Shown here: positions 1 to 14,170 of the stretch, piece after piece
Layout of the letters: each line of letters begins with the position of its first letter
How positions within the stretch are numbered: the stretch's first letter is position 1
Source of the DNA: Darksidea phi
Taxonomy: Eukaryota; Ascomycota; Dothideomycetes; Pleosporales; Lentitheciaceae
Assembly: GCA_030770425.1 (NCBI GenBank)
Contig: JASJFT010000094.1
Span: forward strand, 1 to 64,000
Length of the DNA: 64,000 bases
Reading direction: 5' to 3'
Notes under the pieces: generated by a model
What the model was told of the DNA's origin: nothing
Databases searched by the model: none
Seen by the model: the letters and a program-made list of their open reading frames with translations, nothing else
Position numbers and translations under genes: made by a program

Positions 1-3000
1 AGCTTAGTAATATAGGCTAAACTTAAATAGGAAATAACCTATTAAAGGTTACTTCTTAGGAATTCCTTAATTCCTTACAATTATCTCTTAGAAGAGGGCG
101 TTATAAAGCTTCTTTAGGAACTTCTCGTCTAGTATATATAGCTTACTTAGGTTATCTATAGACTATATAGTACTTAGTTAAGATTTCTATTATTAGAATA
201 TATAGATAGAATAAATACCTATATTAAAAATCTAGCTTATTAATTCTAATACTATTATTACTAATTAGTCTATCTATTACTATAATTTATAAAGACTAGC
301 TTTACTAAATCCTTCGAGTTATAACTTATTACTAAAGTAGATAATATCCTCTTTCTTAACTAATTATTCTACTTATATAGTATCCCCTAAGTAGGGTCCT
401 AAGGGTACCTTTTAGTTAAATCTCTTAGTTTTTTCTTTATATTAACTTTATTTATATAGTCTACCTCTTTAGAGTTTCTTATATATATTATTATTCCTTT
501 ATAAAGATTATAATACTTTTTTAGTAACTTTCTATTTTAGATAATCTAATATTTAATTATTTAGATTTATCTAATATTCTATAAGAACCTTATTATAATT
601 ATTAAAAGAGGTCTTAAGCTTTTATATATTATCTTTATATAGTTAATCTAGCTACTTTATAAAAAAGAGCTTTTTATTATATACTATCTTATAAGTAAGG
701 ATAGCTTCGACTTTATATTAATTATTATTATTAAGCTCTAAATACTATATAGACCTAGGTTTAAAATTTAAACCTTTTCTTAACTCTATCTATTTCTCTA
801 GAAGAGATATATAGAAAATAGAATATAATTAAAATATTAATAAAGATAACTTAAGATAATAGCTTAACTTCTCGTACTTAGTTTAAATAGTAAAGGATTC
901 TAAGTACTTTATATCTAACTTCTTTAAAAAATACTTAATCTTAATATTAATAATCTTTAATATTATCTTTTTACTAATAGTGAAATACTTACTTATTTAT
1001 TTTAAGTTATACTAGTATTATTAGCTTTTTTAAGTATAGGTTAATATATCTTAAATATTAGAAAACTATTACGTCTAGTTAGTTAGAAAGTTAATAACTC
1101 TTTAATATATACTTAGGGTCTTTTCGTTTATACTCTAGTTACTAAATAGTTAATAAAGCTAATATTCGTCTTCTATATTATTAAAACCCTTAGGTTTAAT
1201 ATTTATTATAATCTTAATAGAGTATATATTATAACTTAAATAAATCTTAGAGTTATATATATATTCTATTATTAGAAGTAGCTAATACTAGTTATTCTAC
1301 TAATAGTTTAGGTATATCTATAGGTATACTTTAAGCTCCTAATTCTAGTATTTAGTTTAGCTATCTATCTATAGATAAAAGGCTATACTTATTTATTATT
1401 TAATATTAAAATAAAAGTATACGTTTAACTAGAATTTACTAGTAAAGATAAAACTTTAATCTAATATTAGTAATAATAGGGGTCTAATCTTAGTAAATAC
1501 TTCTATAAATAATAGATCGGCTAATATACTTATAGTAATATTCTTTATTATAGATAAATACTAAACTAGCTTTAAAAAGTAGTTAATAAGTACTAGTATT
1601 ATATTATAAATATTACCCTTAGAATTCTTAAATTCTAATAGATTAGTAATAAAGTCTAAGAAGTAATTATACTATAGCTTTTATAGTAGAGGAATTAGTT
1701 CTAGTAATCTTTATAGCTTATACTTTTATATTTTATTTATTTAGTATACTATATAGTCTTATATATATATATTAACCTCTACTTAAAGCTTTAGCTAATA
1801 GTACTTCTTTTATAAGAGTTTAATAGTCTTATCTACTTTATAATAATCCTCTAAGAGGTTATTATAATTCCTTATAAGAATAGCTTAATAAAGAGCTTTA
1901 TTATTAGGAATCTATACTTTCTCTACTCTTTAAAGAACGCCCTTTGGATTTATAATCTATAAAGATATACCCTTTTATTCTTTTTTACTCTTAAACTTTT
2001 ATATATACTATATATTCTTATAATAAACTATATTATATTCCTATACTTTCTAGATATAGTCTAATAGTAGCCTAGAGGTTTCCTAGCTAAAGGATAAGTC
2101 GTTATTTATAACTTCTAGTAAAGACTTATATAATATAAAGGTAGAAAATACTTTATAATATTAAAGAAATATTAAAACTAGGTCTAAGTCTTCTAATTAC
2201 TCTTTAGGTTTATTATCCCTATCTATAGGTAGATTAAGGTTAATAGACGATATATCGTTAAAAACTAGTATTATACTAGAGGATTCTATAGTAGAATAGT
2301 TTATATTATCTTTAGATTTCTAATAGATTATTTATAGATTCTTATTAATAAGATTAGATTTATATACTATCTAACCTTTAGTATATAAAGCTATAGACTT
2401 TCGAAGTACCTATACCTAAAGTTTATTTTAAAGTATAGAAAGTATAATATTTTTTAATACTTTTCTCTTTTTAAGCTAAAAGTCTTTAGTATAATTAGAT
2501 TATTATAATAGTATATTAGCTAAATTCTTTATACTAGGCTTATATTTAATCTTAAAGTTAAAATAAGCTAACTCTTTAGTCTAGTATACTTACTTAGGTA
2601 AGAATACCTTTATAATTATAAAATATCTTAGATTATTATAGTTATATAGTATATAGATAGTATTTAAAGTATACTTAAAATAGTATTACTACTATTTAAA
2701 GATTTTTATAATAGTAAATAACTCTTTATTATAAGTATTCTACTAAATCTATAGTCTAGTAAACTTATAACTAAAGAATATAACTAGTTTTTAGTATTTT
2801 TTTATTAAGAGTACTATTATTTATAGCTATAATAGGATAGCTACTATAGTAAACTTAAAGATATTAGTAATAACTATTATAGGTTTTACTAGGTTAAAGT
2901 ACTAAAGAATAGAGACTCTTATAAAGAGTTTATAGAGTATAAGAAATATATTATATATATTCTCTAGCTAAAACTAAAAGATATACTACTTTATAGAACT

Positions 3001-3340
3001 CTTCTTAATCTTTTTTAACTTTTCTACTAATATATTCTTACTAAAATCTTATTAGACTAGTATTAAATTCTACGTAGAGGTTATATATTCTAGAAGTAAA
3101 TAAATAATATCTAAGTAATTATATATAAACTATTAGTAAAAGTTTATAAATTTAAGAAATACTTAGATATTCTAATAATCCTTAGACTCTAACTACTCTT
3201 TAATTATTTAGACCTATATTAGGTTTATAACTATTTTATAGGAAATTATTATAAAGTTAAGAAACTCTATTAACTTTATAAAAAAGGTATACTTTAAAAC
3301 TTTATAATAGAGTTCTTAATTATATAATCTCTTAAGGACT
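1..3340 (-). mobile_element. RIP-degraded Gypsy-type retrotransposon, 3' half (RNase H, probably integrase)
   Basis: Read on the minus strand, about 2480-2690 gives an RNase H end resembling Ty3/Gypsy elements: NLRYFIIIKV, then TKELAYFNFKIKYKPS, with stops where Trp or Gln codons are expected. Around 3000-3340 the minus strand gives the linker after the reverse transcriptase (TFFIKLIEFL, then a FANFYRRF-like stretch). This continues the reverse transcriptase found at 14171-14400, so the 10.8 kb between is a later insertion. The region left of about 2400 should hold integrase, but I could not confirm catalytic residues. CpA and TpG are nearly absent, no long ORF survives, and the 3' LTR is not seen and is probably left of the window. 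The gene is dead. Confidence 0.75.
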
Positions 3341-3345
3341 TTATA
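3341..3345. repeat. Target-site duplication (left) of Copia element 2
   Basis: The 5-bp sequence ttata lies directly before the LTR start (tataag) and is repeated at 14171-14175 directly after the other LTR end (cttata). It marks insertion of the 3346-14170 element into the Gypsy reverse transcriptase. Confidence 0.75.
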
Positions 3346-3537
3346 TATAAGTAGATAGAGGTATAGAATAAATATATTAAGTTATCTAACTATCTAGCTA
3401 GAACGTAAGTAGAGGGATATATATACTAGTTATACTAGGTTAAATAACTAATATAATTATACTATAGATTATAGTATAGTTACTATAGATTACTATTATA
3501 TAGTTACTATAAGTTTAGTATATAATTATAGTAAATT
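3346..3537 (-). repeat. LTR of Copia element 2, first part (split by insertion)
   Basis: This is the first 192 bp of the 251-bp LTR. It matches 13920-14111 with only a few differences, all transitions. It stops after aaatt where Copia element 1 is inserted, and the remaining 59 bp resume at 9551. Confidence 0.85.
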
Positions 3538-3698
3538 TATTATAGTAAGGAATTAGGGTAAATTACTATAAGAGAAAGAAGTAAGAACTATAGTTAATTA
3601 TAATAGCTCTATATAAGAGTAGCTTATATAGAATAGAATATAGCGTAGTAGCTAGAAGTAGTTATATAAGTTAACCTAGTATATAAGCTAGCCTAATA
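3538..3698 (-). repeat. Left LTR of Copia element 1 (161 bp)
   Basis: Starts tattatag and ends gcctaata (TG...CA before RIP). It is nearly identical to 9385-9545, with about nine or ten differences by eye, all C/T or A/G. Confidence 0.88.
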
Positions 3699-4005
3699 TA
3701 CCCCCCTACTCTAAAAGGATAGTAAAAGGGTATAAAATATTAAGAAGTAATAAAAAGATAGGTAAAAAGAGTATAAGCGATTAGAAGAAGGTCCGTTTAA
3801 CGCTTCTCTACCCCCTAGTTCTAACGAATTAGGAGTAATAATTAAAAAGAAAGTAAAAAGATAGTTACTCTATATAGGAATTAAACCCGTATAAAAATAA
3901 GATCCTCTATCCTAAGTCTTTCTACCCCTCTATATAAATTCTTTAAATTATAGTATTTAGAGGAGCTATCTATATACTAAGTTTCTTCCGTATTTTAGAT
4001 ATATA

Positions 4006-4105
4006 AGATACCCGAAGGTATTTTAATATTAAATAAAAGTATAAGATACCCGAAGGTATTTTAATATCGGACGAAAGTATAAGATACCTGAAGGTATTAG
4101 TATAA
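4006..4105. repeat. Tandem repeat, about 38-bp unit, three copies
   Basis: The core agatacccgaaggtatt recurs at 4006, 4044 and 4082 with a period of 38 bp. The third copy has cctgaagg and keeps one of the few surviving TpG dinucleotides. It lies near the 3' end of Copia element 1. The function is unknown. Confidence 0.7.
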
Positions 4106-7100
4106 GCTTTAAGTCTACTATACCATTCTTATTTTTATAAGATTTAATAGTTAAAAGAAATAGATATACTACTTTAAAAGAAGTAAATAGAAGTATATAG
4201 ACCCCTTAGAAAGATAAATAGACGAGTAAATAGAATAGGATAGATACGTAAATAGAATAAAATAAGACGTTTAAAAAGGGGTAGTAGTAAATAGCTACTT
4301 AGAATAGAAGCCTACCCTAGTACTAGACTAGATTAAAGTAGAGTAGCTAGTTAGGATAGAAGCTTAGTAGTAGACTAGATAGAAGCTATCCTACTTAAGG
4401 CTACTTAGGATTAATACTAGCTAGTTAATTAGCCTTATATTAGTTAAGATAAAAGCTTAATTACTTAGAGATATCTTCTAGTCTAAGTTAATAAGTAAAA
4501 GCTTTATACTTCTACCTTAGGAGTATCTTAGTTAGCCCGTTAGTCGGTATTTTAGCTATAGGAATCTATTTAACGATTATTTCTCCCTACTCTACTAATT
4601 ATCGAAGCTATAGCTAATAAATATTAACGTATTTAAGTTTAGATTAAAGTTTCTTAGTAGCTTTAGTAACTATTCTAACTATTTACGCGTTATTATAATA
4701 GATAACTAGTTTAATATTAGTCTTAAAGCTTAGTTATTCGAATAGGTTATTCTACTAGATTATATTAGACGTTATTCGTAAGAGTAAGTATAGTTTAGCT
4801 TTAGTAGTTAATTTAGAAACTATTTATTACTTTATTATCTTCTAGTCGATAGATATTCTAAATAGCTTAAAGAGATATCTATCTAAGCTTATTCTTATAA
4901 TAGGATTATCGATAAATAATATATCTAATATACTATAGAATATAGATTTAGTATCTAATTCTTATTCTCTATTTATAAAGAAGGCTTAATAAGTAGATAT
5001 ATAAGCCGAAGCTTTTATTACTAGATATTAAGTTCCTATAATAAATCTCTAAGTATAATAGGTAGTATTAATATACTAAGGACTAGCCCTTATTAGGTAT
5101 ATAGAGAGGGTTAAGTAAGTTTTTAAGATATTAGCTCTTATAATTACTATAATATAGGCTATTAATCCGACTAGTTATTAATATATTTTAATAACTAATT
5201 CTTCTACTAGTCCGATAAAAGGTTTAAGGTAGGTTTTGGCTATTAGTATTTAAGGAAAGCTATTTAAGTCTTTCTTAAGGTTAAACTTTATAGTAATCTT
5301 ATTAATAAACGAGTCTTAAATAAGCTATATATAGTCTTACTTTATATCTCGTAGTACGTATATCTTAAGAAACTAATTAAGTTAACCTATTAAATAAAGC
5401 TTATAGTATTCTAATAGTCTTTTCTTAAACTCTTTATAAATAGCCTTATTTCTTAGATAAATTAAGACTATAATATTATCTATATAAAAGAAGATAATAA
5501 GGCTTTTATTATTATATAGGTATAGCGTATTTAGTATCCTTCTTAGCCCTAGTTAAGTAAGGGTTATAGAAAGATCTTAATACTAAAGTAATAGTACTTC
5601 CTTTAGTCTATATAATACTCGACGTAGTAGTAATAGTAATCTATACTACTTTAAGAATTCTTCTAGGGTATTATAGTATAGTTATTAAGAGATTTTAGTA
5701 TTTAGAAAAGTATTTATAGTATTATATTAATATATAAGTAGTCCGAATTAAGTAGCTAGAGCTATTAGAGTTTTAAAGGTTTTAGCGGCTAATATAGTAG
5801 TATATATATTACCCTATTAAGTTTATAAATCTCCTCGTATAACTAGTCTTACTTTAGTCTTATTAAAGAAGCTATTTTTATTAAACTTATAGATATATAT
5901 CTATATAAGAGGTAGAACCTCTATATCTACTATATATAGTATTACTTCTATTAGTTTAAAATATCCTTTCTTTTAGTAGCTATCTATCTCCTTCTATATT
6001 ACTTCTTAAAACTAGTTACTATATAGATAACTTTAAAGGTTCTTATAATATTTTAGAGGATTAGGTATAACGCTCTAGTATAGATATATTTTTAGTAGAG
6101 TAGTACTAAGCTTATTTAATATACTTAGGTCTATAGTAATAGCGAAGGCTCTATAGTAGGTAAAGAGGGCTAAATTTACTTCTCCTCTACCTCTTCCTCT
6201 TCCTCTTATTCTTATAGTATTATATATTAATAGTATTATATATTATTATCGTCCTAATATAATATTTATTATATTAATACTAGGGTTATACGCTTATAAA
6301 GTATTATTATTATCTAAATTTAGTAAGTAATTAGGGATCTTATATACGTATTAGGCTTAAGATTTAGCCCTTAGAGTAGGATAAGTAGTAAGAGTCGTTA
6401 TAGGTAGTAGATATACTAGACTTCCTTAGACTAATAATTTAGATATTAGAAGAATACCTCTATTATTCTCTTTCTCTTCTTTCTCTTAATTAAGTAAGTT
6501 CTCTTTTCTTATAAATAAGGATCTTATTTCTATATTCTTAAAGAGTACCTACTTTTTAATATACCTATTAAGCTATTCTATAGTATAGAGATCCTTAAGC
6601 TCTATAGTAAACTAAGGTTATTCTAGATCTAGAACCTTAACCTCTTCTTCTAAAATCCTTTTTATATATAGTCTATTAAAAATATTATTCCTATAGTTAA
6701 ATTTCTATTTAAATATTACGTCCCGTATTCTAATAACTCTATCGAGTTTAGGTATCTATATACGGAAGATATTAAATAAATTATATCTAATAAGGTACTT
6801 AATATAAGCCCTCGGCTCTATTTTATTAGCTAATTTTAGATTACGCTAATAGATATAGGCTCGATAGCTAATAGGGTTATAGTAAGCTACTAATAGCTTA
6901 GTATTAAAGACTATCTTATAAGGTATCTTCTATTATAGCGATTAAATAGGTATAGTATTAAGGAGCTAGATAGCTATAAGAGCTAGTTTATTCGTATATT
7001 CTTTAGATAGCTCTAAGACTATTTAAAATACTCGTACTCGTTATATAATTATATATTCTACTACTTTCTATAGCCCTTTTAGCTTATTAGTATTTTTAGC

Positions 7101-9384
7101 TATTATTTCGCTCTTAATTTTTAGTTAACGTAGGACCTCTAAGAAATCTCTCTTAAAACCTTTCTTATTATCTAATTAGATTATAATAATAGTATACTTA
7201 TAGTCTAGCTAATATTAAATCTTCTCTATAAGGTTAAATATAGCTAGAATAAGGATACTCTAAAGCTTATTAGGTAGATATAAAAGCTTATACTACTTCG
7301 AGTACTAATCTACTACGTAAAGGTTATACTTATCTCTATTATAGTAATACTCTCTATAGGGTATTAAGTATATAAGATTAATAATAATTTATTAAAAAGA
7401 ATATATAGCTAGTATTTCTAGTATTTATTATAAAATCTATTAATTTATCTTCGTAAGGATATAATCCTTATACTCCTTTTAGATAGAAGGTAGTTATTCT
7501 TCTTAAAGTTTAAAACCTCTTACTAATTCTTCTAAGTATATAATTATATTAGATAAAGGATATACCTATATATAATAAGCTTAGGTAGCTATAGCCTTAA
7601 GATTAGACTTAGGATCCCTTAATAGGCGTAATACTTAATAGAATACTATTATAGTTATTAATATATTAGTATTTAGACGAGCTAATAGATTAGTATCGAT
7701 AAGCTAGTATTCTAATTAGTATTATAGAATAGCGACTATACTATTTAATAGATAATAGTATAGAATATCCTATTCTAAGTCGAAATATATTAATCTCTCC
7801 TTAAGTCTTATAAGGCTAAGAATATTAGTAAAGAAGTCCTTAACTAGAGTAACTTTTATAAGTAGGGCTTCCTTAATACTATAAGTCCTCTTAATAGATA
7901 CTCTAACTATTTTCTACTCTATAATTTAGATAGCTTAAGCTCTAGTATATAGAACCTTATTAGGATTTCTATATTAGGTATAGGTCTATTTCTATAAATT
8001 CTACGTATTATAGACGTATAGATTTAATCCTAGGTCTATTATCTAGTAGTCGACGTATAATAGAGTTACTATTATACTAAAAGTACTATATATAATAACG
8101 TTACTATAATATTAGCTACTATTAGATCTACCTCCCGTACTATTATTAAAAGGTATACTAGAATAGGTATTATAGGTTATAACTAACTAAGTTACTAACT
8201 CTATATAGGCTAATTTACCCTTAACTTAAGTAATTACTTTATCTATCTAACTTACTATAGTTAGGTTATCCCTTACTTTAGTAAACTTTATCTTAATATT
8301 AGACTTAGGTTTCTATAAAGCTAGATATAAAGATAGTATAATATAATAGTACTCTATATACTAGTATTATTTACTATATAGGTACTTAACTAGATATTTC
8401 TAATTAGATCTAGAATTAGTTTTCTTTAATTTCTTCTCCTAGTTTTCTTAGTTTTCTATTAACTATACTACTTATACTATATCTATTATTTCGACTATCT
8501 TTAGTATTACGGCGAAGGTCCCTAAGGACGTACCTTTTATATTAATAACTTAGAGAAATTACCTTAGACTTACTATATATACTATAATTATTATTAATTT
8601 TAAATCTTCTATATTATAATTAATAGTATTAAGATACTTATAAAGCTTTATAGTAGCCTAGGTCTTATAATACCTACTAGCCGCTACTAGAAAGTCTTCC
8701 TATACCTAACTACTACTTATTTCTAGTATTAAGAGAAGGGTTATTATATCTATAATACGTACCTACTTATTAAGCTAGGTCTCTAGATTCTAAGTATATT
8801 AATTAGGTATCTTTAGGGCTTTATATCTATAGCGTAGTTCCCGTCTTTAGATAGGATTAAAAGGAGTAATATAATCCTTTAATTTCCTTATATAAGTATA
8901 TACTATTTAGTCCTCCTAAATTAATAGGATTTAGACTAATAAGGTAGTTAAAGCTACGTCGACGTATATCTCTTTTAGAATCTTATCCTTTTATATCTAT
9001 TTCTTATATTTATATTCCTATATCTTAAACTATAGTATATCTTAAGGATCTAGCTATTCTAGAAGTTCTAGTTCTTTTAGTATAGGTTCTAGGGTATTAG
9101 TATTTAGGTTATAGTATTACTAGATATTATATAATACTACCTTATCTTTATATTAAAATAGTTAGAGATACTAGTACTCTAGTTTACTAAGAATAACGGT
9201 CGTTTTTAAAGACCTCTAAACGTCTAGTATAGCTATTATTATATTATATAGTTAAGGCGATAGTAACGATAAGGTTAATAATTAAATTATAAGGGTTACT
9301 AAAAGTAGTAGCTTTCTAAAATAAATAAACTATAGCGTTATTAAGAATCTATTATAGGGATAACGAGTACTCTAAGCTTATAAC

Positions 9385-9545
9385 TATTATAGTAAGGAAT
9401 TAGGGTAAATTACTATAAGGGAAAGAAGTAAGAACTACGGTTAATTATAATAGTTCTATATAAGAGTAGCTTATATAGAATAGAATACGACGTAGTAACT
9501 AGAAGTAGTTATATAAGTTAATCTAGTATATAAGCTAGCCTAATA
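9385..9545 (-). repeat. Right LTR of Copia element 1 (161 bp)
   Basis: Pairs with 3538-3698. It is followed directly by the aaatt duplication (9546-9550), and the LTR of element 2 then resumes. Confidence 0.88.
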
Positions 9546-9550
9546 AAATT

Positions 9551-9609
9551 AGTATAAATTATTATATAAATAGAATAGTTATATAATATATAGCGCTCGG
9601 CTACTTATA
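9551..9609 (-). repeat. LTR of Copia element 2, second part
   Basis: Matches 14112-14170, the last 59 bp of the intact LTR, and ends cttata. A minus-strand purine-rich tract follows at once (9609-9621). Confidence 0.85.
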
Positions 9610-9642
9610 TACCCCTCTTAGATTCGAACGTAGATTTAAAGC

Positions 9643-9715
9643 TAAAGTTTATTTATAAGTTTTAAAGTTTATTTATTAGTTTTAAAGTTTATTTATTAGT
9701 TTTAAAGTTTTATTT
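9643..9715. repeat. Short tandem repeat, 20-bp unit
   Basis: The unit aaagtttatttattagttt is repeated about 3.5 times just inside the 3' end of Copia element 2. It is not seen in the related copy at 19.77 kb, whose end is missing there. Confidence 0.7.
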
Positions 9716-12700
9716 TTAAAGCTTATTATTAGTTAATAGATTCCTCTCTTCCTATAAGCGTAAGGAGCTATATTATAGATCGAGAACTAGTCTCTATATT
9801 AGTATAGTATTAGGTAGATAGCCGTTATTATTATAGTATATATAGGTTTCTTATATAATTAGACGTCTCTAGAGGTATAAGGTCCTTAATTTTACTTTAT
9901 ATAGTATACTAATATAGAATTAGTATACTAGTTTATTAGCTAAATAGTCTATATAATTAGCTAAGAAGTCTATATAGTTAGCTAAGAAGTCTATATAGTA
10001 GGAAAATCCTTAAAGTTTAGGAGTAATATCTAATTCTTATATTTTTACCTAGATAGTAATTTAGTAAGGCCGTTAGCTAGCTAACTATTTAATAAGATAT
10101 ATAAGATATTAATATTATCTAATAGTCCCTTCTAACGAAGCTAGTAGTAATAGATATTAATATACCGTACTATAGTTTTAAGCCGTAGGGTAGATAAGAT
10201 AAGTAGTTAAATTATTTACTAGTTATTATAGTATATTAATCGTTTATAATCTAGATCGAATCCGATATATTCGAATACTCTTTACTACTAGATTAGCTTA
10301 GTACTAGCTAATAAGACGGTTATTAGTTCTACCTTAGTTATTAATTTTATAATATATTATTATAGTATAGCCTTCTAATTAATAGGTCTACTAAATAGGA
10401 AGAATATATATCCTTATAAGCTCTTCTAGGTAGCCTTATAATTGGTAAAAGAGACGTCTAATACTCTATAGAAGTCGGGTATTAGTTTAGATATAAGTTT
10501 ATTAGTAATATAGACTAATTTAATAGATATTAATATATTATAGTATATTACTCGATTCTTTATTTCTAGTAGATAGGTAATTATTTAATAGGTAGCGTCT
10601 AGATACCGTTATAAAGAATTTATAAGGAATTTAGCTAGCTTTAAATAAGTCTTTAAGATATCTAAATAAGTAGCTCCTATTATATAATCGATAGATTCGA
10701 CTAGTTAAGTATATTATTACTTAACTAAATCTATTATTTTATTCTTTAAGGGTATTAATTCCTCGAGTAGTAGTAGTATAGTAGATAGCTTTAAATAGGA
10801 TTTTAATAAAGAATACTTTTAAATAAACTTCTTAATATATAAGCTCTATAATAGCTAGATTAAGTTATTATTACGATCTCTAAGAGTTTAAATACTATAA
10901 AAGATCTTTAGTTTTTCTAGAGATTTAATCTTATATTATTATAATAGCTTATACTTAAATTTATATAGAGTAGCTATATATACTAGTATACTTAGAACGA
11001 CGATATTATTAATAAAGAAGAAGATTAGTAACTTCTTATTTTTCTATAAGTAGAAAGTATTCTTAATAGGTATAAGGTCTAGCTCTATAAACGTTTTAGT
11101 AAGCTCTTTATACTAGAGTAATAGAGACGTCTTTAGATTATAGAGTACTTAGTATAGTTTCTATAGGTAATTAGAATTAGAGAATCCTTCTAGCTAATAA
11201 TAATAGACTAGCGTTAATAGCTTAGTATTAGTAAACGTATTAATAGTATTATATTAATAAATTTCTATATTAAAGTAGGTAGTAATTATTACTAAAGCTC
11301 GAAATATTCGAATAGCTAGTATAGTAGTATAGATATCTTCTACTATTATTTATAGATCGTTATATATATAGATCCAAGCCTTATATTTTAATAAATAGTC
11401 TTAATTATTAAGTTTATATTTATATATCTATATTAATAGAAGAATCTTATTATCTTAAGTATACTAAGTATTATATTCGTCCTAGATTATCTACTTATAG
11501 GTTTCTTTATATTTAATCGTTACTAATTCTTATTATATAGCTTATAGAAAGCCTTCTTTATAGAGAGATAATAACTTTATTATATCCTTATAGTACTTTA
11601 GTTCTACTAGTAGCTCTATATATTTAAATCGCGTTTTTAGTACTATTACTAAGGTAGCTATATAGACTAACTAGTAAGTATTAACGAAGAAGCTAGAGTT
11701 CTTCTATATAGACTTCTTCTTTACTATTCTAGTTAATCCTTTAGGTAGAATATAATATTAATAGAGATTAGTATCTATTAGTTCTTAATATTTCGTATAA
11801 TTTAAATCGGGCTTAGTTCTATACTTACGCTTTAAGGGTTAATTTAATAGCTATAGTAGTAGCTTAGGTAAATTTATCTTTAAGACTAATAGATTTAATA
11901 TAGAAAGCTAATTTACTATTAGTTTCTAAGTAGTAGCTCGAGTAGTAATCTAAGTAGTAGCCTAAGTAATTAGTTCTATAGTCTCTATAGGAGTTATATA
12001 TTCGTCTTCTAACGAGGCTTCTAAGAAAGTATCTTTACTACTTAATATAGATAAGTAGTATTTATAAGCGAATTACTTTAGCTTAGAATTTTAAAGAAGA
12101 GGATCTAAATCGTCTAGAGACTAATAAAATAGATTCTCTCGAAATATAATATCTCTTATACGAATTACCTTACTACTATAAGCTTTACTTCTTATCTTTA
12201 GTATCTAGATTCTATAGATATTTAATAAATTATAGCTAACTAGATATTCTACTAGTACTTATAGACTAAGCTTATTACCTCTAGATATCTATTTATATAA
12301 TACGTAGACTCTATAGCTATAAATACGTAGATAAGCTAGTAATAGCTTTTTCTAATATATAATTTCGAATAGTATTTTCTAGTTTAGTAATTATATAGAT
12401 ATTTAATTAAGTAGATAAACTATTATTCTATAGATCTTAGGGCTAAGGGCTAATAGAAGATTAGCTATAATTCTTATTAAACGACTTCTTTCGATTAAAC
12501 TTCTACCTAAGCGCTTAGCTAAGCCGTTCTACTTAATAGTATATAATACTTATATCTATAGTTTAATTCCTTTCTATAGATAGTAGGCTTACGCTAAATC
12601 GTCTAATAGATTATAGCCTCGCTTATTATTAACTATTAGAAAGGTAATAGTTATATTAAATTCTCGTTTAATAGCTCTATCTAGTTACCTAAGTATTACT

Positions 12701-13919
12701 TAAAGAGTAGACTTATTATACTTAGCTATTATATAGACCGTATATAGTTTTAAGAATAGATTAAATATATAGAATATATATTAATAGTTATTATAGACTA
12801 GTATATTAAGCTTAATTAGATTAATAGCTATAGTTTTAAACGATTGGTTAGTACCTAATTTATAGCTAAATCGATAAGAGATAATCTAATAGGCTTTATT
12901 CTATAGGTACTCCTTATAGTAAATTATTTTAGGAGCTATTATACTATTATCTATATAAAGACCTAAAATATTACTAGCTAACTAATCGATTATATTACTA
13001 TTTAAATAATCTATAAGTAGATAAAGTTATAACTTACTTAGTAATCTAGGTTAAAGTAGTAGAGCTAAGATCTATAGTTAGTACTAATTAGTAGCGAATA
13101 CTATATATTAAGTAGATTATAGTAGCTTAGTATAATAGACTACGAGCTAGTATCCGTCGATTCTAGTAAGCTTTATAATATCCTAAGGTTAAGTCCCTAA
13201 TTAATATAGGATATTCCTTCCTAAGTCGAAGTAGACGTTTAATAAGAATAGCCGTAATAGTAATACTAGACTAGTAAAGAAACTAGGGATTAAGATTACT
13301 CGTTTAAGTATTATCTTTTTTAGATCTTAAGATATTAATAGGGATATCTATATATTTCCCTAGGCCTAAATAGCTATCTCTAAGCCTCTAGCTAGAACGA
13401 CGTCGTTAGGCGAAGTTAGGGCTTTCTATTAAAACTTAGTAGGATTATTATAGATATAAATATCTATACCTAGGTCTAATATCTAGAAATAAAGAAGTAG
13501 ATAGATATTATTAGCTATTAAGGTATTATATACTACTAAGAATATAGCGTAAACTTCGTATTTATACTATAGTAAATTATTACTAATATTAATTTCTATT
13601 ATATTAGCTATATTATTATTTTAGCTAGTCTACTTTTACTATTTATAATATTAATTTCTCTCGTATATTTTAGTTAAGATACCCTTTTTATCCTTAGCTT
13701 CGAAATTAACTATTTTCTTAACCTTTTTAGGGTCCTCCGTAAATCCTCCCTTATATAGTAAGATATTAATATACTAGTACTATCTCTAGTAGTATAAATC
13801 TTCGTATAGATACGGCTTTAATAACTTTAATAACTTATTATTTTATTATCTCTTCTTATTATATAGAGAAGATTTAAAATAGGTCGTATAATATAGATAG
13901 ATTAGACCGAACTTATAAC

Positions 13920-14170
13920 TATAAGTAGATAGGGGTATAGAATAAATATATTAAGTTATCTAACTATCTAGCTAGAACGCGAGTAGAGGGATATATATAC
14001 TAGTTATACTAGATTAGATAACTAATATAATTATACTATAGATTATAGTATAGTTACTATAGATTACTATTATATAGTTACTATAAGTTTAGTATATAGT
14101 TATAGTAAATTAGTATAAATTATTATATAAATAGAATAGTTATATAATATATAGCGCTCAGCCGCTTATA
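13920..14170 (-). repeat. Intact LTR of Copia element 2 (251 bp)
   Basis: Full-length counterpart of the split LTR (3346-3537 plus 9551-9609). It is flanked on the right by the ttata duplication at 14171-14175. The insertion target of element 1 is seen here in its empty form (gtaaattagtat). Confidence 0.88.

Larger units (their letters stand above)
3538..9545 (-). mobile_element. Copia-type LTR retrotransposon (element 1), nested in the LTR of element 2
   Basis: This is a complete 6008-bp insertion with 161-bp LTRs at 3538-3698 and 9385-9545, and the 5-bp duplication aaatt on both sides (3533-3537, 9546-9550). The minus-strand tract agtaggggggta next to the left LTR looks like a polypurine tract. 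GTTATAAGCTTAGAG next to the right LTR looks like a primer-binding site. On the minus strand the RT core reads FYIDNI at about 5472-5489, a RIP form of the Copia YVDD box, followed by a readable RT tail to about 5290. RT lies in the 3' half, as expected for the Copia order gag-PR-IN-RT-RH. No open frame survives. It is the youngest of the three nested elements because it interrupts the LTR of element 2. Confidence 0.88.
3346..14170 (-). mobile_element. Copia-type LTR retrotransposon (element 2), carrying a nested insertion
   Basis: The two LTRs are 251 bp each: 3346-3537 joined to 9551-9609, and 13920-14170. Both start tataag and end cttata, which is TGTAAG...CTTACA after RIP. The internal part is 9610-13919. 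A purine-rich tract on the minus strand (ctaagaggggta) abuts the left LTR, and GTTATAAG abuts the right LTR, so the element reads right to left. On the minus strand at about 10993-11020 the Copia reverse-transcriptase core reads FINNIVVL, with Asn-Asn where Asp-Asp is expected. It lacks an 819-bp segment near 13869 that the related copy at 19.77-24.80 kb keeps. The element is dead by RIP. The family name Copia rests on the RT motif and on its position near the 3' end. Confidence 0.85.
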
